From Telopea speciosissima (taxonomy: Eukaryota; Streptophyta; Magnoliopsida; Proteales; Proteaceae): a stretch of 64,000 bases of DNA. Position 1 is the stretch's first letter; every line of letters starts with the position of its first letter. The position numbers and the translations under genes are program-made. Shown one piece after another: positions 25,301 to 37,752 of the stretch. Where the stretch lies: the NCBI RefSeq assembly GCF_018873765.1, contig NC_057921.1, forward strand, positions 66,453,557 to 66,517,556. The letters run 5' to 3'. A model generated the notes under the pieces. The model was not told the origin of the DNA and did not search any database. It saw nothing but the letters and a program-made list of their open reading frames with translations.

Positions 25301-26656
25301 TCTATTCTAAGGGGGAGGGAAGGTGTGAACCAGGATGTTTTGAACCCAAGACCTCCTGGTAGCAATGGGCTTTCACACACCACAAGCTACCAAGTGTGCT
25401 AGGCACTTGTTCACCAGTGCATACGGGATTGGTATCCCATATCCGATTTTTTCTCTTCTGTTTTCTTCTTCCCTCTTCTTCCTCATAATTAGATCAGTCT
25501 CATCTCTCTCCCCAATCCTTCCATTGATCTGATTTCTTAATTTAACAACATGATTGCTTCCTTTATCTCAGATCTTATTATAGATTTGATCATTGAGCCT
25601 GCTTGCATCTGAGGTCCATATCTGGATTTTCAGATTGCAATAATGGGTATCAAAGCTGAATCTAGCCATTTTTTGTTTTTTTGGATAGGTAAGAAAAAAA
25701 TTGGTAACCTGGCCATAGTTACCTACATTTTCAAGAACAAAGTTGTTAAAACGCAATCGCATAAGATGACCAAATATGGGATCGAAGAAAGCAACAACCA
25801 AGACAATCTCAAACACAAACAGATTTACATGGTTCGGTTTCGCGGGAAACCTGCGTCCACGGGAAGAGTAGCGGCAAACTTTTCACTAAACAAAACAAAG
25901 ATACAAGTTATTTCGTCTAATCCCAAAAGAAAATGGAGTGCGGCAAAACTAAGAAGGATAAGGTGAAAAACGGAACTATTAGAGCTGATGTGGGAGTTGC
26001 CCCAATCAGCAACAAAGCTCCGAGAATGTCGTTTAAGGTGGTTTGGCCATTTGCAACGGAGACATGGGGACACCCCAGTATGGAGGAGTGACCTAATTCC
26101 GATAGAGGGAGCTAAAAGAGCTAGAGGCAGCCCTAAAATAACCATAAGTGAGGTTGTGAAGAATGACATGCAGAGTCTGGGTCTTGTGCCAAGTATGACC
26201 TCAGATAGAGCCTATTAGAGGGCAAGGATCCACGTTGTCAACATTAGGTAGTGGAGATTTTCCTGATTTCCTGGGCTTGCCTCCTTCCTCTTACTCTCAT
26301 TTCTCAGTTTTCCATTTATCACTTTTCTCATCTCATTTATTCATTTTTATTCTTCATTCCTCTTACTTTACTTGCACTTTGTGAGTTTCATACTTTGTTT
26401 TTGTAAGGATCCATGTAGCCAGCCCCATTTAGTTGGGATAAGGCTGAGTTGTTGTTGTAAGTGCAGAAAATATGGATGTACCCATTTTTTTTTCCTTCCT
26501 TTACTACATAACTCAAGTAGTGAAATCAAAAGGTCTGAAAATTTCTCCATATACAACAAACATACTGTGATAAACATCAAAAGCATTTATTTTTCTCCCT
26601 TTCTGATCAATAAATTTTAATATTTAAAAATCAAAAAGAAATTCATGAGCATGCAG

Positions 26657-26691
<35 letters not shown>

Positions 26692-29600
26692 AACAAAAGC
26701 AAACTAGTAAAGGAATGGGAACTTTCTAGAAAGGGAGAAAAGGTAAATGCATTTTCTAGAAAGACAAATGAAGAATAGGGGGAGCAAATGATGAAACAAC
26801 CCCAAAAGAAAATGGGTACCATATGGCTCATTCCCCACCAATGTGTCAATGCTCAACAGCATTCATGTCAACACCCATGAATGTACAAATAAAAAAGGGG
26901 CGTTCCCAGTGCATGAGACTCCCACCATTGCAGGGTCTGGAGAGGGTCATAATGTACACAGCCTTACCGGCTTACCGCCGCTTCGCAGAGAAGCTGTTTC
27001 CCAACTCGAACCCGCTACCACTAGGTAGCAATTGAGCAACCTTACTATTGTGCTGAGGCCCACCCTCCATTAACGCACAAGTAAGGAAACACATAATCAA
27101 TCTAATTGCTAAATGCACAAAATTTTTCGGACCAATGACCAATCAGACCTATATTGCCTATGTTTCTTTTGCATTCATAATCCACACCAAAATGACCAAT
27201 GTTTTGGAATAAAGAATACCAATCAGAATGATGGCTCCAATACTTGAACTCAACAATAGAGATTTTTTTTTTTAAAAACAACAGAACATTTGTATATTAT
27301 CATGCAGAATACCATTTGAACAAATAGTTAGCTAGCTAACACTTACATCAACTGCATTTGTACCCTTGTCCATAAGATCAATCTTGGTTAAGACACCAAT
27401 TGTCCTCTCTCCTGGAAAGTTTAAACAAATAAATTCAGGAAAAAGAACTAGTGACTAATACAAACATTTATATTTATGTACAAAATAAGGGAAAATGTTG
27501 GGCATGCTGCCGATATCACACGCCCTCTCACACTCTCTCCTCCTTGCCCGTGTTCCCATTGGCTTGATGTAGGAGATTCCATCCCACACCGCCAGCTACC
27601 CAAAAAATAAATAATGTCTGCAGAACATATTTTTAGATTTAAAAAAAAACAAAAAACAAAAAACAAAACTTTGAGAAATTTACATCCCAAAATCATAACA
27701 AACAGATATATGAGTTTAGGAGGTGGTCTATCTAACACGGACAATATTTCAAAAGCTTAAATGCATCAAAACAAGGTGGCAAAGTAAAAAAGAATAATAA
27801 TAATAATAATATTAAATTTGTAAAGGCTTACCCTTAGGGTCCACCTCACGAGAGATCTTAATTGCATCAGAAGTAGCAAGATCTTGATTGGCAGGTGAAA
27901 TTGCAAGAATTATACAATTGGGCTGCAAGGTAAAAGGCAAGGTTAAAAGGCTACAGCATTTACCTTTCTGGAATTTCCTTTCATGCATATAAACTGAGAA
28001 AAAAATAAAACTAGGAAACTTTTGAAAAGAACATGGAAACTGGATCACAAAGAAAGTGAGAGAGAGAGAGAGAGATGAACATTTAGACCATACACATCCT
28101 TTAATCCAAAAACTAACACAGAAGTCTACAGACTATTGTTTCTCTGAATAACAGATAGCCAATGACCAGACGCTATAAAAAGAAACATGACCATAAGAAA
28201 ATGAGGAGCTAGCAGCTCCACTAAACCAGATAACACGAAGGCATTATCATGGCATATGGAATCCACAGATAGGTTTGGGACAAGTCTCTTGCAAAGAAGA
28301 TGGGACATACCCTTAAGTGCATCCTAGTTTAAAGATTGTAGAAGGCAAAGATCAAACTAATCACAAAATGAAAAGCCAAATTTTTTTTACTGAATTATAT
28401 AATAAGACACAGTAATGATTCTAGCAAGGCAGCACTACTTAAGCTATAGATCTGAAAAATAAGAAACAGCAGGCTATCCCAACCATCATATCCGTGGTGC
28501 ATTTTCATGTTACATAGTTGTCAAGGCATCACCTAGATGTCCAGGCACCTTGGTTGCCTTGTTGGCGTTGCTTTGCGTCCAGGCCCCCTCAAAAGCCTTG
28601 GGTCGCCTAGACTCCGTGACAACTGTAGCACCAAACCCACTTCACCAGTCTAGTATCATAAGAGATATGCCACAACCTAAGTATAAAGCATAATCATCAT
28701 CCTCTCCAACTTAAGATATCAATAGAAATTTATTCAACCTGAAGCAGCAGTTTATTCATATTTACCAGACTGAAAGGTTCGTCTATTGCAGCTGCTCCTA
28801 AATCATTTGATCATCACACAAATGCCTCCAGAAAATTAGAAACTCAATGCTAAAACATCTGAGCTGAACTACTCATTTTTTGACTCAAGTTTATATAATG
28901 TAGTTGTAATTTATTAACCAGCACATCTTCATATAACCCAGAAGTGATCATTTTTGTCCAGAACACTAAAGCAGAAAATGCAATATTTAATTCATGATAG
29001 ATGTTGTCAAATACAAATGTGGAAATGCCTCTATAAATAAGCCTGAAGTCCTCAGAAATGGCAGAATCCTTAGCTAAGATATCATAATATTTCCATGGTA
29101 CTGATTAGATTTCAGGACTAACAATAAGAATTACCTTTTCAATATAGGAGCGAACCATATTCTCGATGTCATGCACAATACTATCAGGCTGGCCCTCTTT
29201 AGTTCCAAATAAATTAGTCAGCATCAAATAACAGGGAGTATAAATGAATTGAGAAGAAAGTATTTCATAGGGGGAGAAACTGTAACAAAACTAAATAAGC
29301 AGGTCTTACGAAAAGAACCTACCAACAGCTACTTTTGTAAGTCCAGGAAGGTCAATCAATGTCAAGTTTACAACTGTCAAAGTTCAAAAGAATCATCAGA
29401 AACTAAGAAATGAGAAGCAAATCTATCAATATTACACTGCATATTATAAATAAAGCCTTGACAATTGTGAACAGATAGGCATGGAATCCTCAAAGAATGT
29501 ATACGTTTACAACTGTCAAAGTTCAAAAGAATCATCAGAAACTAAGAAATGAGAAGCAAATCTATCAATTTTACACTGCATATTATAAACAAAGCCTTGA

Positions 29601-32600
29601 CAATTGTGAACAGATAGGCATGGAATCTTTACAGAATGTATACATTTAGTATCACTGTTCAATTCCTGCTGAGCCTGATCAGGCAATGGTGGATCGGGCT
29701 ATGTGGACCAATCCAATCCAAATTCACCGATCCAGCCGAAAAAAATCCAGCAACCATGATGGACACATGGCCAACATGCAGATTAGATCTCAGATATCTA
29801 CCACTAATTAGCCTAATAAACTAACAATAGAAAATTACAAGGTAAATCCAACTAATAAAATTCCAAATAAACCCCAAGGGGTTAGCTCAATTGGAAAAGA
29901 CCAACACCTCACAGTTAAGAGGTTATGAGTTCAACTCACCTTGGGCTTGGGGCCTACCTATCAAAATAAATAAATAAACTAAGATATCCTACTAAACCCA
30001 AAAACCTAATTAGATCCGGTTTTTCATATGCCCCCTCCCCCCCCCCCCACAAAAAAAAAACGGGTTTGGGCCAGTCCAAGGGATTGATCCTGCATCAAGA
30101 ATTCTTGGAAACCACAAGCCATTTAAAAGTCTTCAAACTGGTCTTACAGCTAGACTGGACAATGATGGTTCACTGAACCTGGTCACCCAATCAATTGAAT
30201 CAGAAAACAGGTTCAGATCTGTACCAAAGCAACCCAACCCACAGTAATTGGTTTTCTTTCTCTTTTCTAGCAGAATTCTGCATCACTACTGCATCAAGTA
30301 AGTCCTGAAAAGTATCAACACCCACTAGTTTACACTCTTATGACAACAAGAGGCAAACTGTCCTCCCCACTTATAAACCTCAACAAGATTTGAGAAAGTG
30401 AAGGTAACAAACAAAGATAAAAGATAATCATTTATCACACAAATATTCGATACAATTAAATTCTCAAGAATAACAATATTCAAAGTGCAAAAATGAACAT
30501 ATTTGTTAAAAATTGGGATAATCATCCACTTCAGAGGGGAAAACAGCATATTGTTTTGTGAAGATACATATCAATCCAATAATAACAATTGTTCCTCCCT
30601 AGATTCCCTTGATCCCATCTCAGTGAAAACAGTAGATTTATTTAAGGAACTCAGTTCAAGATTCATATCATCTGGCTCTAAATTTAAGTACATGTGAATG
30701 ACAACAGAAACTAAATGGAGTTCACATTCCCATCTCACCATTAGGAGAATAGATGCTAAGATGAATAGGAACAGTAGAGATTTGTTTCGAACGTCCCGTC
30801 TCTCTATCAGTCTCATCTGAGATCTCCTTCCTCACAGCAGCTAGAAAGTATAAATCCAACCAGTATGTGAGATGAAATTATAAATTAGGGGTAACGAAAC
30901 AAATACCTAGATAACGTAATAGAACTACATTAGGAAAAAAAAAATAGCAATATCAAAGAAATAGCTGATGGCGACATATGGCCAGAATGTGAAAGGAACA
31001 CAAAAAAAAATTATTTTAACAATGAAAAGCTATGAGGAAAAAGTAAAATAACATAACCAAAGTATAAACTACAGGATACAATTTTGAAAGGAGTCCAAAT
31101 TGATCACCCATTATGCTGACAAGAGATGTTTACCAAAATCAGTGAACCTCTTTCTTGGGAGGTGAAGGAACTCTGCATACTCTCTTCCTTCATCGATCTT
31201 CTGAAGTTGTAACACAAGTGGACGCCGAGTAACAATACCTACATAAATTATGGTTACATTATTCCTCCAATATTTAAGGGAAATGCATAACAAAAAACAA
31301 CTAAAAGATTAAACCAAATAGATAAGAGGATGTCTTAGACCAGAAACTAATTACCAGATCCACGAGGCAAGAAGTCCTTTCCCACAACACTTTCCAAGAC
31401 TGAAGATTTCCCTGAACTCTATAAAATATTTCCATTTATGTCAGTGGAATTTAAATGTTTCAGGAAAATTCTACTTGATAAGTCAAAAAGAATCCACTTT
31501 CCTGTAGTTACTACCGTAGAACATGTGATCAACTAAGCGTTATTAATAAGTGCAGAATTAAATCATCTGTACTAACCCTTCCGGCAATCTATTTATAAAC
31601 AATCCTCGTAAGGTCACTACCAGACATTTGAAAGTGGTTTCAACTTGTAAGTCAATGGTCTAAATTAAGAGAACTAAAAAATGGCTGAAGAAGGTCAAAA
31701 TGTCTTTTAGATGGGAAGCACTCAAAATAATAGAAGAGAACTGTCTACACTAACTTCTGTACGTTAAACAGCCAAAAATCCTCACAATCTTTTCAAATTA
31801 CAACAGCACTCAATCATTTCTCTGTACTGTGACAGCATATCACCTCCCAGACATTGCTCATTAGACAAGTTCATCTAACAAGGTTTTCAAATAAAAGATG
31901 CATTGTGCGCCAGGAGTAAGAAAGTGGAGAAGGTTACCAGAAATCTCAGACTACTCATGCGTCAGAGAAGAATTAATATTCTAATTTCTAGATTCTACCA
32001 AACATAATTAGAAAATTTTTAAATATATTCAGGACAGGACCTAGCTACCTAAACTAGTCTGAAAATGTTACTTAGTTCCAATTTCAAAGGAATAAAGCAT
32101 TAATTAGCTTCAGTTGTAGCATTTACAGAGAACCGTTATCAGAACACTGATAATTGCTGCCAAATTTACAATTTGGAAATGTGCTCCGCCAAAAAAAGAA
32201 AACAAGAAATCATCTGAGTGTAACATCCAACAGAAAAACTAAAAAACACATAGAGCACTTGGTGGATTTTTCCTAGGTTTTTGGAGTTGGCGTAAAGGCC
32301 AGTACTCACATGCAATCCCAACTTTAAAGGAAATTTTTTAGGACGATCAAAGTAGAAAACACCTTTTTAGAACCAAAACAGGATAAAACTGATCATATCG
32401 CACCAGATCCAAAGGGTGACATATCAAAAATAAAATGCCAACATTTAAACGTAGGAAAATATATGTCTTCAAAAATGGATTATACATGAGACCTTGCATA
32501 ATACATTTCCAGAAGATATTCAATCCCCCAGGAACGGAGGAATCACCCTACTTTTCAACGAGGATTGGTGTAACCATGAACTTGAGCATCTCAAGCATCT

Positions 32601-33133
32601 ATGACCAGAAAGCTTACATAACAAGGAAATAGAAGAAAATAAAACTATTCACAAAATGAAAGAAAAAAGAGCTAGGTGTCGGACATGAATAGGCCAAAAA
32701 TTGACCGATAAATCTCAAACAGAAATAGGTAACAGATCAACAAAAACGTATGAAGCAAATGCCTAAGAAACCAAAAGCAAGCAAGAACCAAGGACATAAA
32801 ACCACGGACCCGGTCATTAAATACGCAGAAACGAGATTTGAGACTATCAAAACCCCGCATTTAAGATGTACCAAATCATTGACAAACCATAAGCAAGTGA
32901 AGGCCTAAGCATAGGAAAATAAACAATCAACAAACAGATCATCAATCATCCGACATTTTACGAAGAAAAAAGAAAGAAAACTATGTGTGAGATCATGAGC
33001 TCACCTGCCCACCGACAACAGCGATCGCTGGCAACGAATCCCATAAGGTCGGCAATGAACTCTCTTCTCCATGGTCACCTAGAGCAGTACAAGCCCTCTG
33101 CAGCTTGTTCACCAAAGAGATTAAAGTGTCCAT
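19360..33133 (-). CDS. DRP1A: Dynamin-related protein 1A (phragmoplastin-type GTPase)
   Basis: Sixteen minus-strand exons, all with GT/AG borders, join in frame to 1830 nt (609 aa): 33005-33133, 31355-31418, 31134-31238, 30739-30840, 29323-29373, 29135-29196, 27832-27922, 27347-27411, 23899-24093, 23611-23730, 23357-23427, 22980-23205, 22223-22273, 20722-20950, 20298-20437, 19360-19488. DRP1 proteins are GTPases that assemble at the cell plate and in clathrin-mediated endocytosis. GTPase motifs are intact: G1 GGQSSGKSS (41-49), G2 Thr68 in IVTRRP, G3 DLPG (141-144), G4 TKID (210-213). The middle domain follows, then a C-terminal effector domain ending [10 protein letters not shown]. There is no PH or proline-rich domain, as expected for DRP1. 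The start [22 protein letters not shown] and overall length fit DRP1A rather than DRP1C/E. Exon 11 uses GTATGT, which keeps the frame (DGVRPGGDK). No break is seen. Introns hold several transposons. Confidence 0.97.
20059..20244 (+). mobile_element. Au-type SINE with target duplication, in DRP1A intron 15
   Basis: The body carries GGTGCAACGGTAAAGTTG, GTGACCAAGTGGTCACGGG and GGGTTTGAGTCTGGAAAC (A and B box region), then CCCCAGACCCCGCAGTCGTG, as in the Au SINE. It is bounded by the direct repeat AGGTCAAAA (20050-20058 and 20245-20253). It ends in a long C run and a T run. The element lies sense to the window and antisense to the host gene. Confidence 0.88.
25270..25414 (-). mobile_element. tRNA-derived SINE with 11-bp target duplication, in DRP1A intron 8
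   Basis: Perfect direct repeats CAGTGCATACG lie at 25259-25269 and 25415-25425. Between them, read on the minus strand, is a tRNA-like head (GTGCCTAGCACACTTGGTAGC), a B-box-like GGGTTCAAAACATCC, and a 3' A tail (the T run at 25272-25282 on the plus strand). The perfect duplication suggests a fairly recent insertion. It is a different family from the Au SINEs nearby. Confidence 0.88.
25955..26460 (+). mobile_element. LINE (L1-type) 3' end, in DRP1A intron 8
   Basis: The conceptual protein is the C-terminal end of a plant LINE ORF2: [10 protein letters not shown], then [36 protein letters not shown] and EVVKNDM. The 3' part encodes the usual closing words around the GGATCCATGTAGCCAGCCCC stretch near 26407. 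It is 5'-truncated, as is common for LINEs, and the reading frame shifts at least once between about 25990 and 26010 and has a stop near 26216. There is no intact reverse transcriptase. It runs opposite to the DRP1A gene. Confidence 0.8.
26893..27066 (-). mobile_element. Au-type SINE, antisense, in DRP1A intron 8
   Basis: Read on the minus strand it shows GGGTGGGCCTCAGCAC at the head, the B-box region GGGTTCGAGTTGGGAAAC, the GTAAGGCTGTGTAC block, and CCAGACCCTGCAATGGTGGG. These are the hallmarks of the Au SINE. Possible flanking repeats are ACAAATAA (near 26886) and ACAAGTAA (near 27078), 7/8 matching. It is in the same orientation as the host gene. Confidence 0.78.
28515..28626. mobile_element. 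Small fold-back MITE in DRP1A intron 6
   Basis: Inverted ends AGTTGTCAAGGC and GTGACAACT pair, with further pairing between CACCTAGATGTCCAGGC and GCCTAGACTCCG. It is about 110 bp with no coding content and lies between the exons at 29135-29196 and 27832-27922. Confidence 0.6.
29367..29644. repeat. Tandem 139-bp duplication spanning an intron acceptor of DRP1A
   Basis: Copies 29367-29505 and 29506-29644 are near-identical. The unit includes the last bases of the exon at 29323-29373 and its splice acceptor (minus strand TTTGACAG), so a second, unused-looking acceptor now lies about 139 bp upstream in the intron. The exon itself is unaffected and the frame stays open with the proximal acceptor. 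Confidence 0.85.
29876..29965 (+). mobile_element. tRNA-derived SINE (GGGGTTAGCTCAATTGG type), in DRP1A intron 4
   Basis: The sequence GGGGTTAGCTCAATTGGAAA resembles a tRNA A-box region, and GAGGTTATGAGTTCAACTC a degenerate B-box region. It ends in AAATAAATAAATAA. A related, more diverged copy (GGTAAGGACC, then AAGAGGTCATGTGTTCA) lies at 34640-34725. Confidence 0.6.
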
Positions 33134-35296
33134 GTTGTCTTCTCCTCCTCAAAGAAGAAAAGTAAAATCAATAGATATGGGAAAAGAAAGGGGGAAACAA
33201 AAAAAGTGGATCACGAAATGCAACTCGGAGCTCGTCGGCGATATGGAGATAGAAACCGATGGGTTTTCGCAATCGCTTGGGCCAGAAGAGGTAGATCGAG
33301 AGAGATTCAACAGAGATCAGAACTCAGATGAGAGAATGAATCGTCAGTTACGCGAGAACAGAGACGACTGAGTCTACGTGCCTCTGTGGTAAATGAGATT
33401 GGCAAGCGAACCGCGTTTTTGCTCCTTGGTTTTTTATATTTTGAATTCCGTTTCAGGCTTCTTCCGTATCAGAGAACTTTCTTACCAAAAAATAAACAAA
33501 ATATCAGAGAACTGATAATTTGACTAAATTACCCTTCCGATATTTTAGTTCCAAACTTCCAGCCAAACAGATCCCTATTAGTCGGGTCGGGTTGAGATCG
33601 GGTCGATGTTAATCGATTTTTTCATTTATCGATTCGGTCCAGTTTTCAGGCCAATAAGTGATTGGATTTACAAAAGCCCAATCCAAAACCAATAGTTATC
33701 AGTCCGGTCAGTTTCGATCCACTAACGTAGTTTAATCCCGACTGGTCATTTCAAAGAAGAAAACAGCTTTTCTATCCAAAAAACCAAAAGTTTCATACTT
33801 GGGACGCAGGCCACGGCCACGCATAGTAGGTGACAAAATGACCGCCATGCCTCCCATATATGGCGGAAATTCTATTGCCCATTGTGTTGCCGTGGCGTGG
33901 CCTTTGTGTCCCATGCAAAGAACGATTTCTCAAAAACAAATAAGAATAAAGACTACGTACATCATCGGATCATATGCCGCTCCCAGACCTTGCAATAGTG
34001 GGAATTGAATTGGGTATTGACATCATGGGCTTCTTTTTCCCTAACTACTATTAACCTTTGTTTATTTTAACCTAAAATTATGTTTAAGTAAAATAATCAT
34101 ACTTTAAAGTTCCACCTCCGAGCATAAAGAAGTAGGCCCATTGTAAGACATTTAGGTCTCCTACTTTTCTTCCAATGAAACAAGTACTCTGTAGAAGAAA
34201 AAAAATTGAACTTACTTTTCCTATATGACCGTTAAGGAACGGGCATCTTAGGCATTCGAATTATTATTTGCAACTTTCAAATCAATTTGAGTTTGTCAAG
34301 TAATAAAACAAGGAAATGAAAATTCTGAAACTTCCAAGAGGATTCAAAGAATTACTATAGGGCATGCACAGACATACATGGAAGGGATTTTAGGCACTAT
34401 AACATGTTGGAACCCTGGTTTATCATATCAAATTCAATATCTTATGGGAAAAGGCTGGGTACACTGCCCACGTGTGGTAAACGAGCACCTATTGTCTCTA
34501 TATCTCTCTCCCCCTCCCCTTCCTTTTTAACTGACCTTCATGCTCCTCTTGTATGATGCCCCGTTCTACACCCTCATCAGTGTCACCTACTAAGTTACTA
34601 CACGAAGACGGTGTGCTTATCTCTCTCCCGTATCTCATTTAGGAGAAATTGTTGGTAAGGACCATTTCTCGTAATTAAGAGGTCATGTGTTCACCCTTTC
34701 TTGGGGCCTATCTATTACCTATAAAAAATTATTCATACACGCTAGTGGTAGGAATCTATTTCCACACATCAACTGTTATTCTGCCATGTGAGTAGATTAT
34801 GTGGCTATATATTTTGACTAATGGATAGAGAAGTCATGGTCTCGACTAGTCAAATACCAATTTTCGGAGCCTAAATCAAGCAACATGCTCCCTTTATTGG
34901 TATGCATCACCATGTATTCTCATGCATGTTTTATGCTTATAGTATTTCACAAAAGTTGGACTCTCCCATAGTTCTAGTAGATTCCCAAATCTCTATCTTG
35001 TGGAGTGGCTAAGAGTATCAGAATGGAACTGAAACCGACCATTTGGGATTGAACTGAATTGAACCGCACGGCATAACAATGATCCAGCTTTGATTTCATA
35101 GCTTTTCTTTTTGGTTTAGTTTTGAATTGCACCATAAAACCAGTGGTTCTAAATCGAATAGAAACCGGTATCTCTCACTCGAATACTAGTCCATGCATCA
35201 ATTGAGTTAATTAATAAAATAATTATTAATTTAATAAGCAACAATTGTTGCATCATTCTTGAAACATAAAATAAGTAAAATATCTTGAGACTACCT

Positions 35297-35327
<31 letters not shown>

Positions 35328-36009
35328 TCAAGTACATATTGAAAATGATGGAATTTTTTTTCTTCCTGAAAATGATGGGTCGTGTTATAATGGATTAACA
35401 AAACTCTACCTGCTAATAGAAGAAATAGTTTGTTTATCCTGTGACAATAGAGAAGGGACAAAAAAAATGAGAAAACATGAAACAAAAAAGGAAAAAGAAG
35501 GATGGGTGAAGATGTAATGTTTTTTATTATCATATAGGTGTAGGAAATAGGATGCGTGGGGGAGATCGAAAAAGAATGGGGAAATGCGGGAATATATAGG
35601 ATTTGAAAAAGGCTGAGGTTGTCTTTATTATTGTTTCTTAAAATTGGCACTATAAACTGCATGTAAACCGATTGTGAATTGGATAACGAAAATTGAATAG
35701 AAACCGATAAAATCGGATCGTATGCAAAACAATTATGATTTTGGTTGGTTCCTATTTAGTTCGAGTTTGCTTTCACCTTATCAAAATGTGAACTACACTG
35801 ATTGACACCCTTAGGTATGGCAATCTTCATTTGAATTGAAACTTTACATGTTAGTAGCGGATCTAGGGGTCAACTTGTCCGCAAAATTCAGGCCTCATTG
35901 GATGTTGGTATTTAAAGTGGAGATGTAGGAAATATTGGCATTCTATCACATCAGAATTGACTCCCTTTTTATTTATTTATTATTTTTTTTGCACGGGGGG
36001 TTCCTTTTA
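33134..36009. other. DRP1A upstream region and gene-free DNA
   Basis: Positions 33134-33440 are the probable 5' untranslated region and promoter of DRP1A; on the minus strand an AATATAAAAAA stretch near 33430-33441 could be a TATA box. After that, 33560-33720 is a diverged hAT-like or ATCGG-type relic, 34640-34725 a SINE relic, and 35299-35326 an AT microsatellite. I see no gene. Confidence 0.4.
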
Positions 36010-37130
36010 GGCGTCACTATACCTGGTGAAGCATAACATTTCACTACTTGCCACTTAACAGTACATGGTTAGTCCATGTGATAGAAGAATTCACATCCAT
36101 CTTAATGATCAAATCTTAACCCAGAATAAATAAGGAAAATGGCTCAAAACTCTTATTCAAAGTTTTTAAGAAATTACAAATTTGTCATTATGAAAGTGAA
36201 TATAAAAAATATATATAATGACATTTTTTTGAAAAAAATGTAACCACTTCCTCTACTCAGTTTAAGCTGAAATTATACTAATAAAATGCTTGCTTTGTCT
36301 TTATTCACTAGGACATATGAATCGTTATCCCCTCCAATTTGCTGGCCCCTCCAATTCCTCACATGGAGGCAAAAATGACCACCCTACCCCTGCCCGAAAA
36401 CACTACCCAAGGTGGGGTCCACTCCCCCTATTAGAGGAATTGGAGGACTTGGAGGTTGCTTGCGAATTGGAGGTGATAATCCATGTACCGCCCGACGAAT
36501 AGTGAAGTGTAATATTTCACAAGCTTAGTGACATCAAAATTTATCTTTGTAAAATTGGGACTGTCTAAATGACATTTCTAAGGTGTATTTAGACCTTCAC
36601 ACCTTTTGATTGTCCTTTGTCTTATTCATAAAATTCTTTTAAAAATAATTTGAATTAAAATAATGATGTCATTATCAAAAAATATCTTTGTTTTGTACAT
36701 TTTTCGAGGACATATGGGTAATGACACGATTTACACTCATTTAAAAAATAGTATAACGATTATTTGAAACCTTAAGGGATATAGGCATCACTATGCGGGA
36801 TGCCTAGTGAAATATATCGATTTTCACTATTTGCCGTCTAAGAGTGCTTGGATTAGTCCATGTGATAGACCCCACATACATATAAATGGCTAAATTTTAG
36901 TCTAAAATAAACAAGGAAAGTTATTCAAATTCTAATTCGAAATTTTAGTAAAATTACCAAAATACCATCAAATGGAGATGAATCTAAAATATAAATGACA
37001 TGTTTTGTAATTTTTATCCACTTTCTCTATTCATGTTAAGTTGAAATCGTACCAATGAGATGTTTGTTTGATCCTCTATCACATGAACTAACCCATGTAC
37101 TACCATATGACAAATAATGAAACATTATAT
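36010..37130. repeat. Two diverged direct copies of a ~310-350 bp repeat
   Basis: Positions 36010-36320 and 36783-37130 share word order throughout: GGCRTCACTAT, CACTAYTTGCC, TTAGTCCATGTGATAGA, then AATAAACAAGGAAA, AATGACAT and GTTGAAATYRTAC-like blocks. They are too diverged to be a recent duplication. No coding frame. A MITE (36324-36480) abuts the end of the first copy. Confidence 0.6.
36324..36480. mobile_element. MITE of the TTATCACCTCC family (best-preserved copy)
   Basis: The ends TTATCCCCTCCAATTTGC and GCGAATTGGAGGTGATAA are near-perfect inverse matches. The interior contains ATGACCACCCTACCCCTGCCC and GGTGGGGTCCAC. At 157 bp, with no coding sequence, it is the clearest member of the five-copy family in this window. 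Confidence 0.78.
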
Positions 37131-37139
37131 ATAGGGATT

Positions 37140-37752
37140 TTAATTCCAGGCCCGGCCTGGTAGAATCGATCGAGCCCGCTTGACTAAAGCACGGCCCATT
37201 TACTAAACGTGTCGGGCTAATCGGACGGTCCTAGTGTAGGGTCCTAGCCTGTCCGGTGCCCGATTGGACTGACCGACTCTAGGCCCGACCTAGCCCGACC
37301 CTTTAACTTGTAAACTTTGCTATGGGCTTGGGCCCTGTTTGATTTATTGGCCCAAATCTCTTTATGACATTAACTTTCTGTTAGGCTGGGTTTGATGTAT
37401 TGGATTATTGGGTATATTTTTATGATATTTACACTATTTCAGCCTATTTCTAATGAATTGATCACGTTCGAATGGTTGAAATATTAAATTTTAATGGAAA
37501 AAGATAGAAAAGAGGTGACAAGATGTTACACCTCTTTGTAAAATTAAAGTATTCAGTTTTAACGGGCTGCATCGTGTAAAGCCCGTTTATATCTAAACAG
37601 GTCCATAGCCTGATTTTACACCGTTTAAGACTCGATTAAGGACTAATTATAGCTTGAAGCCCGACCCGAATACCTAAACAGACAGTAACGGTGCAGGCTT
37701 TAAGCTCCGTGAAGCCTGGGTAGATCCGACCGAACCCAACCGATTGACACCC
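37140..37752. mobile_element. hAT-like non-autonomous element (diverged)
   Basis: A GGCCCGACC/CGGGCC-rich left part and a right end ...CCGATTGACACCC resemble the element at 39696-40532. TTATATAT precedes the element (near 37129-37136) and follows it (near 37755-37762), which could be an 8-bp target duplication, though the sequence is simple. No coding capacity. Confidence 0.45.
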
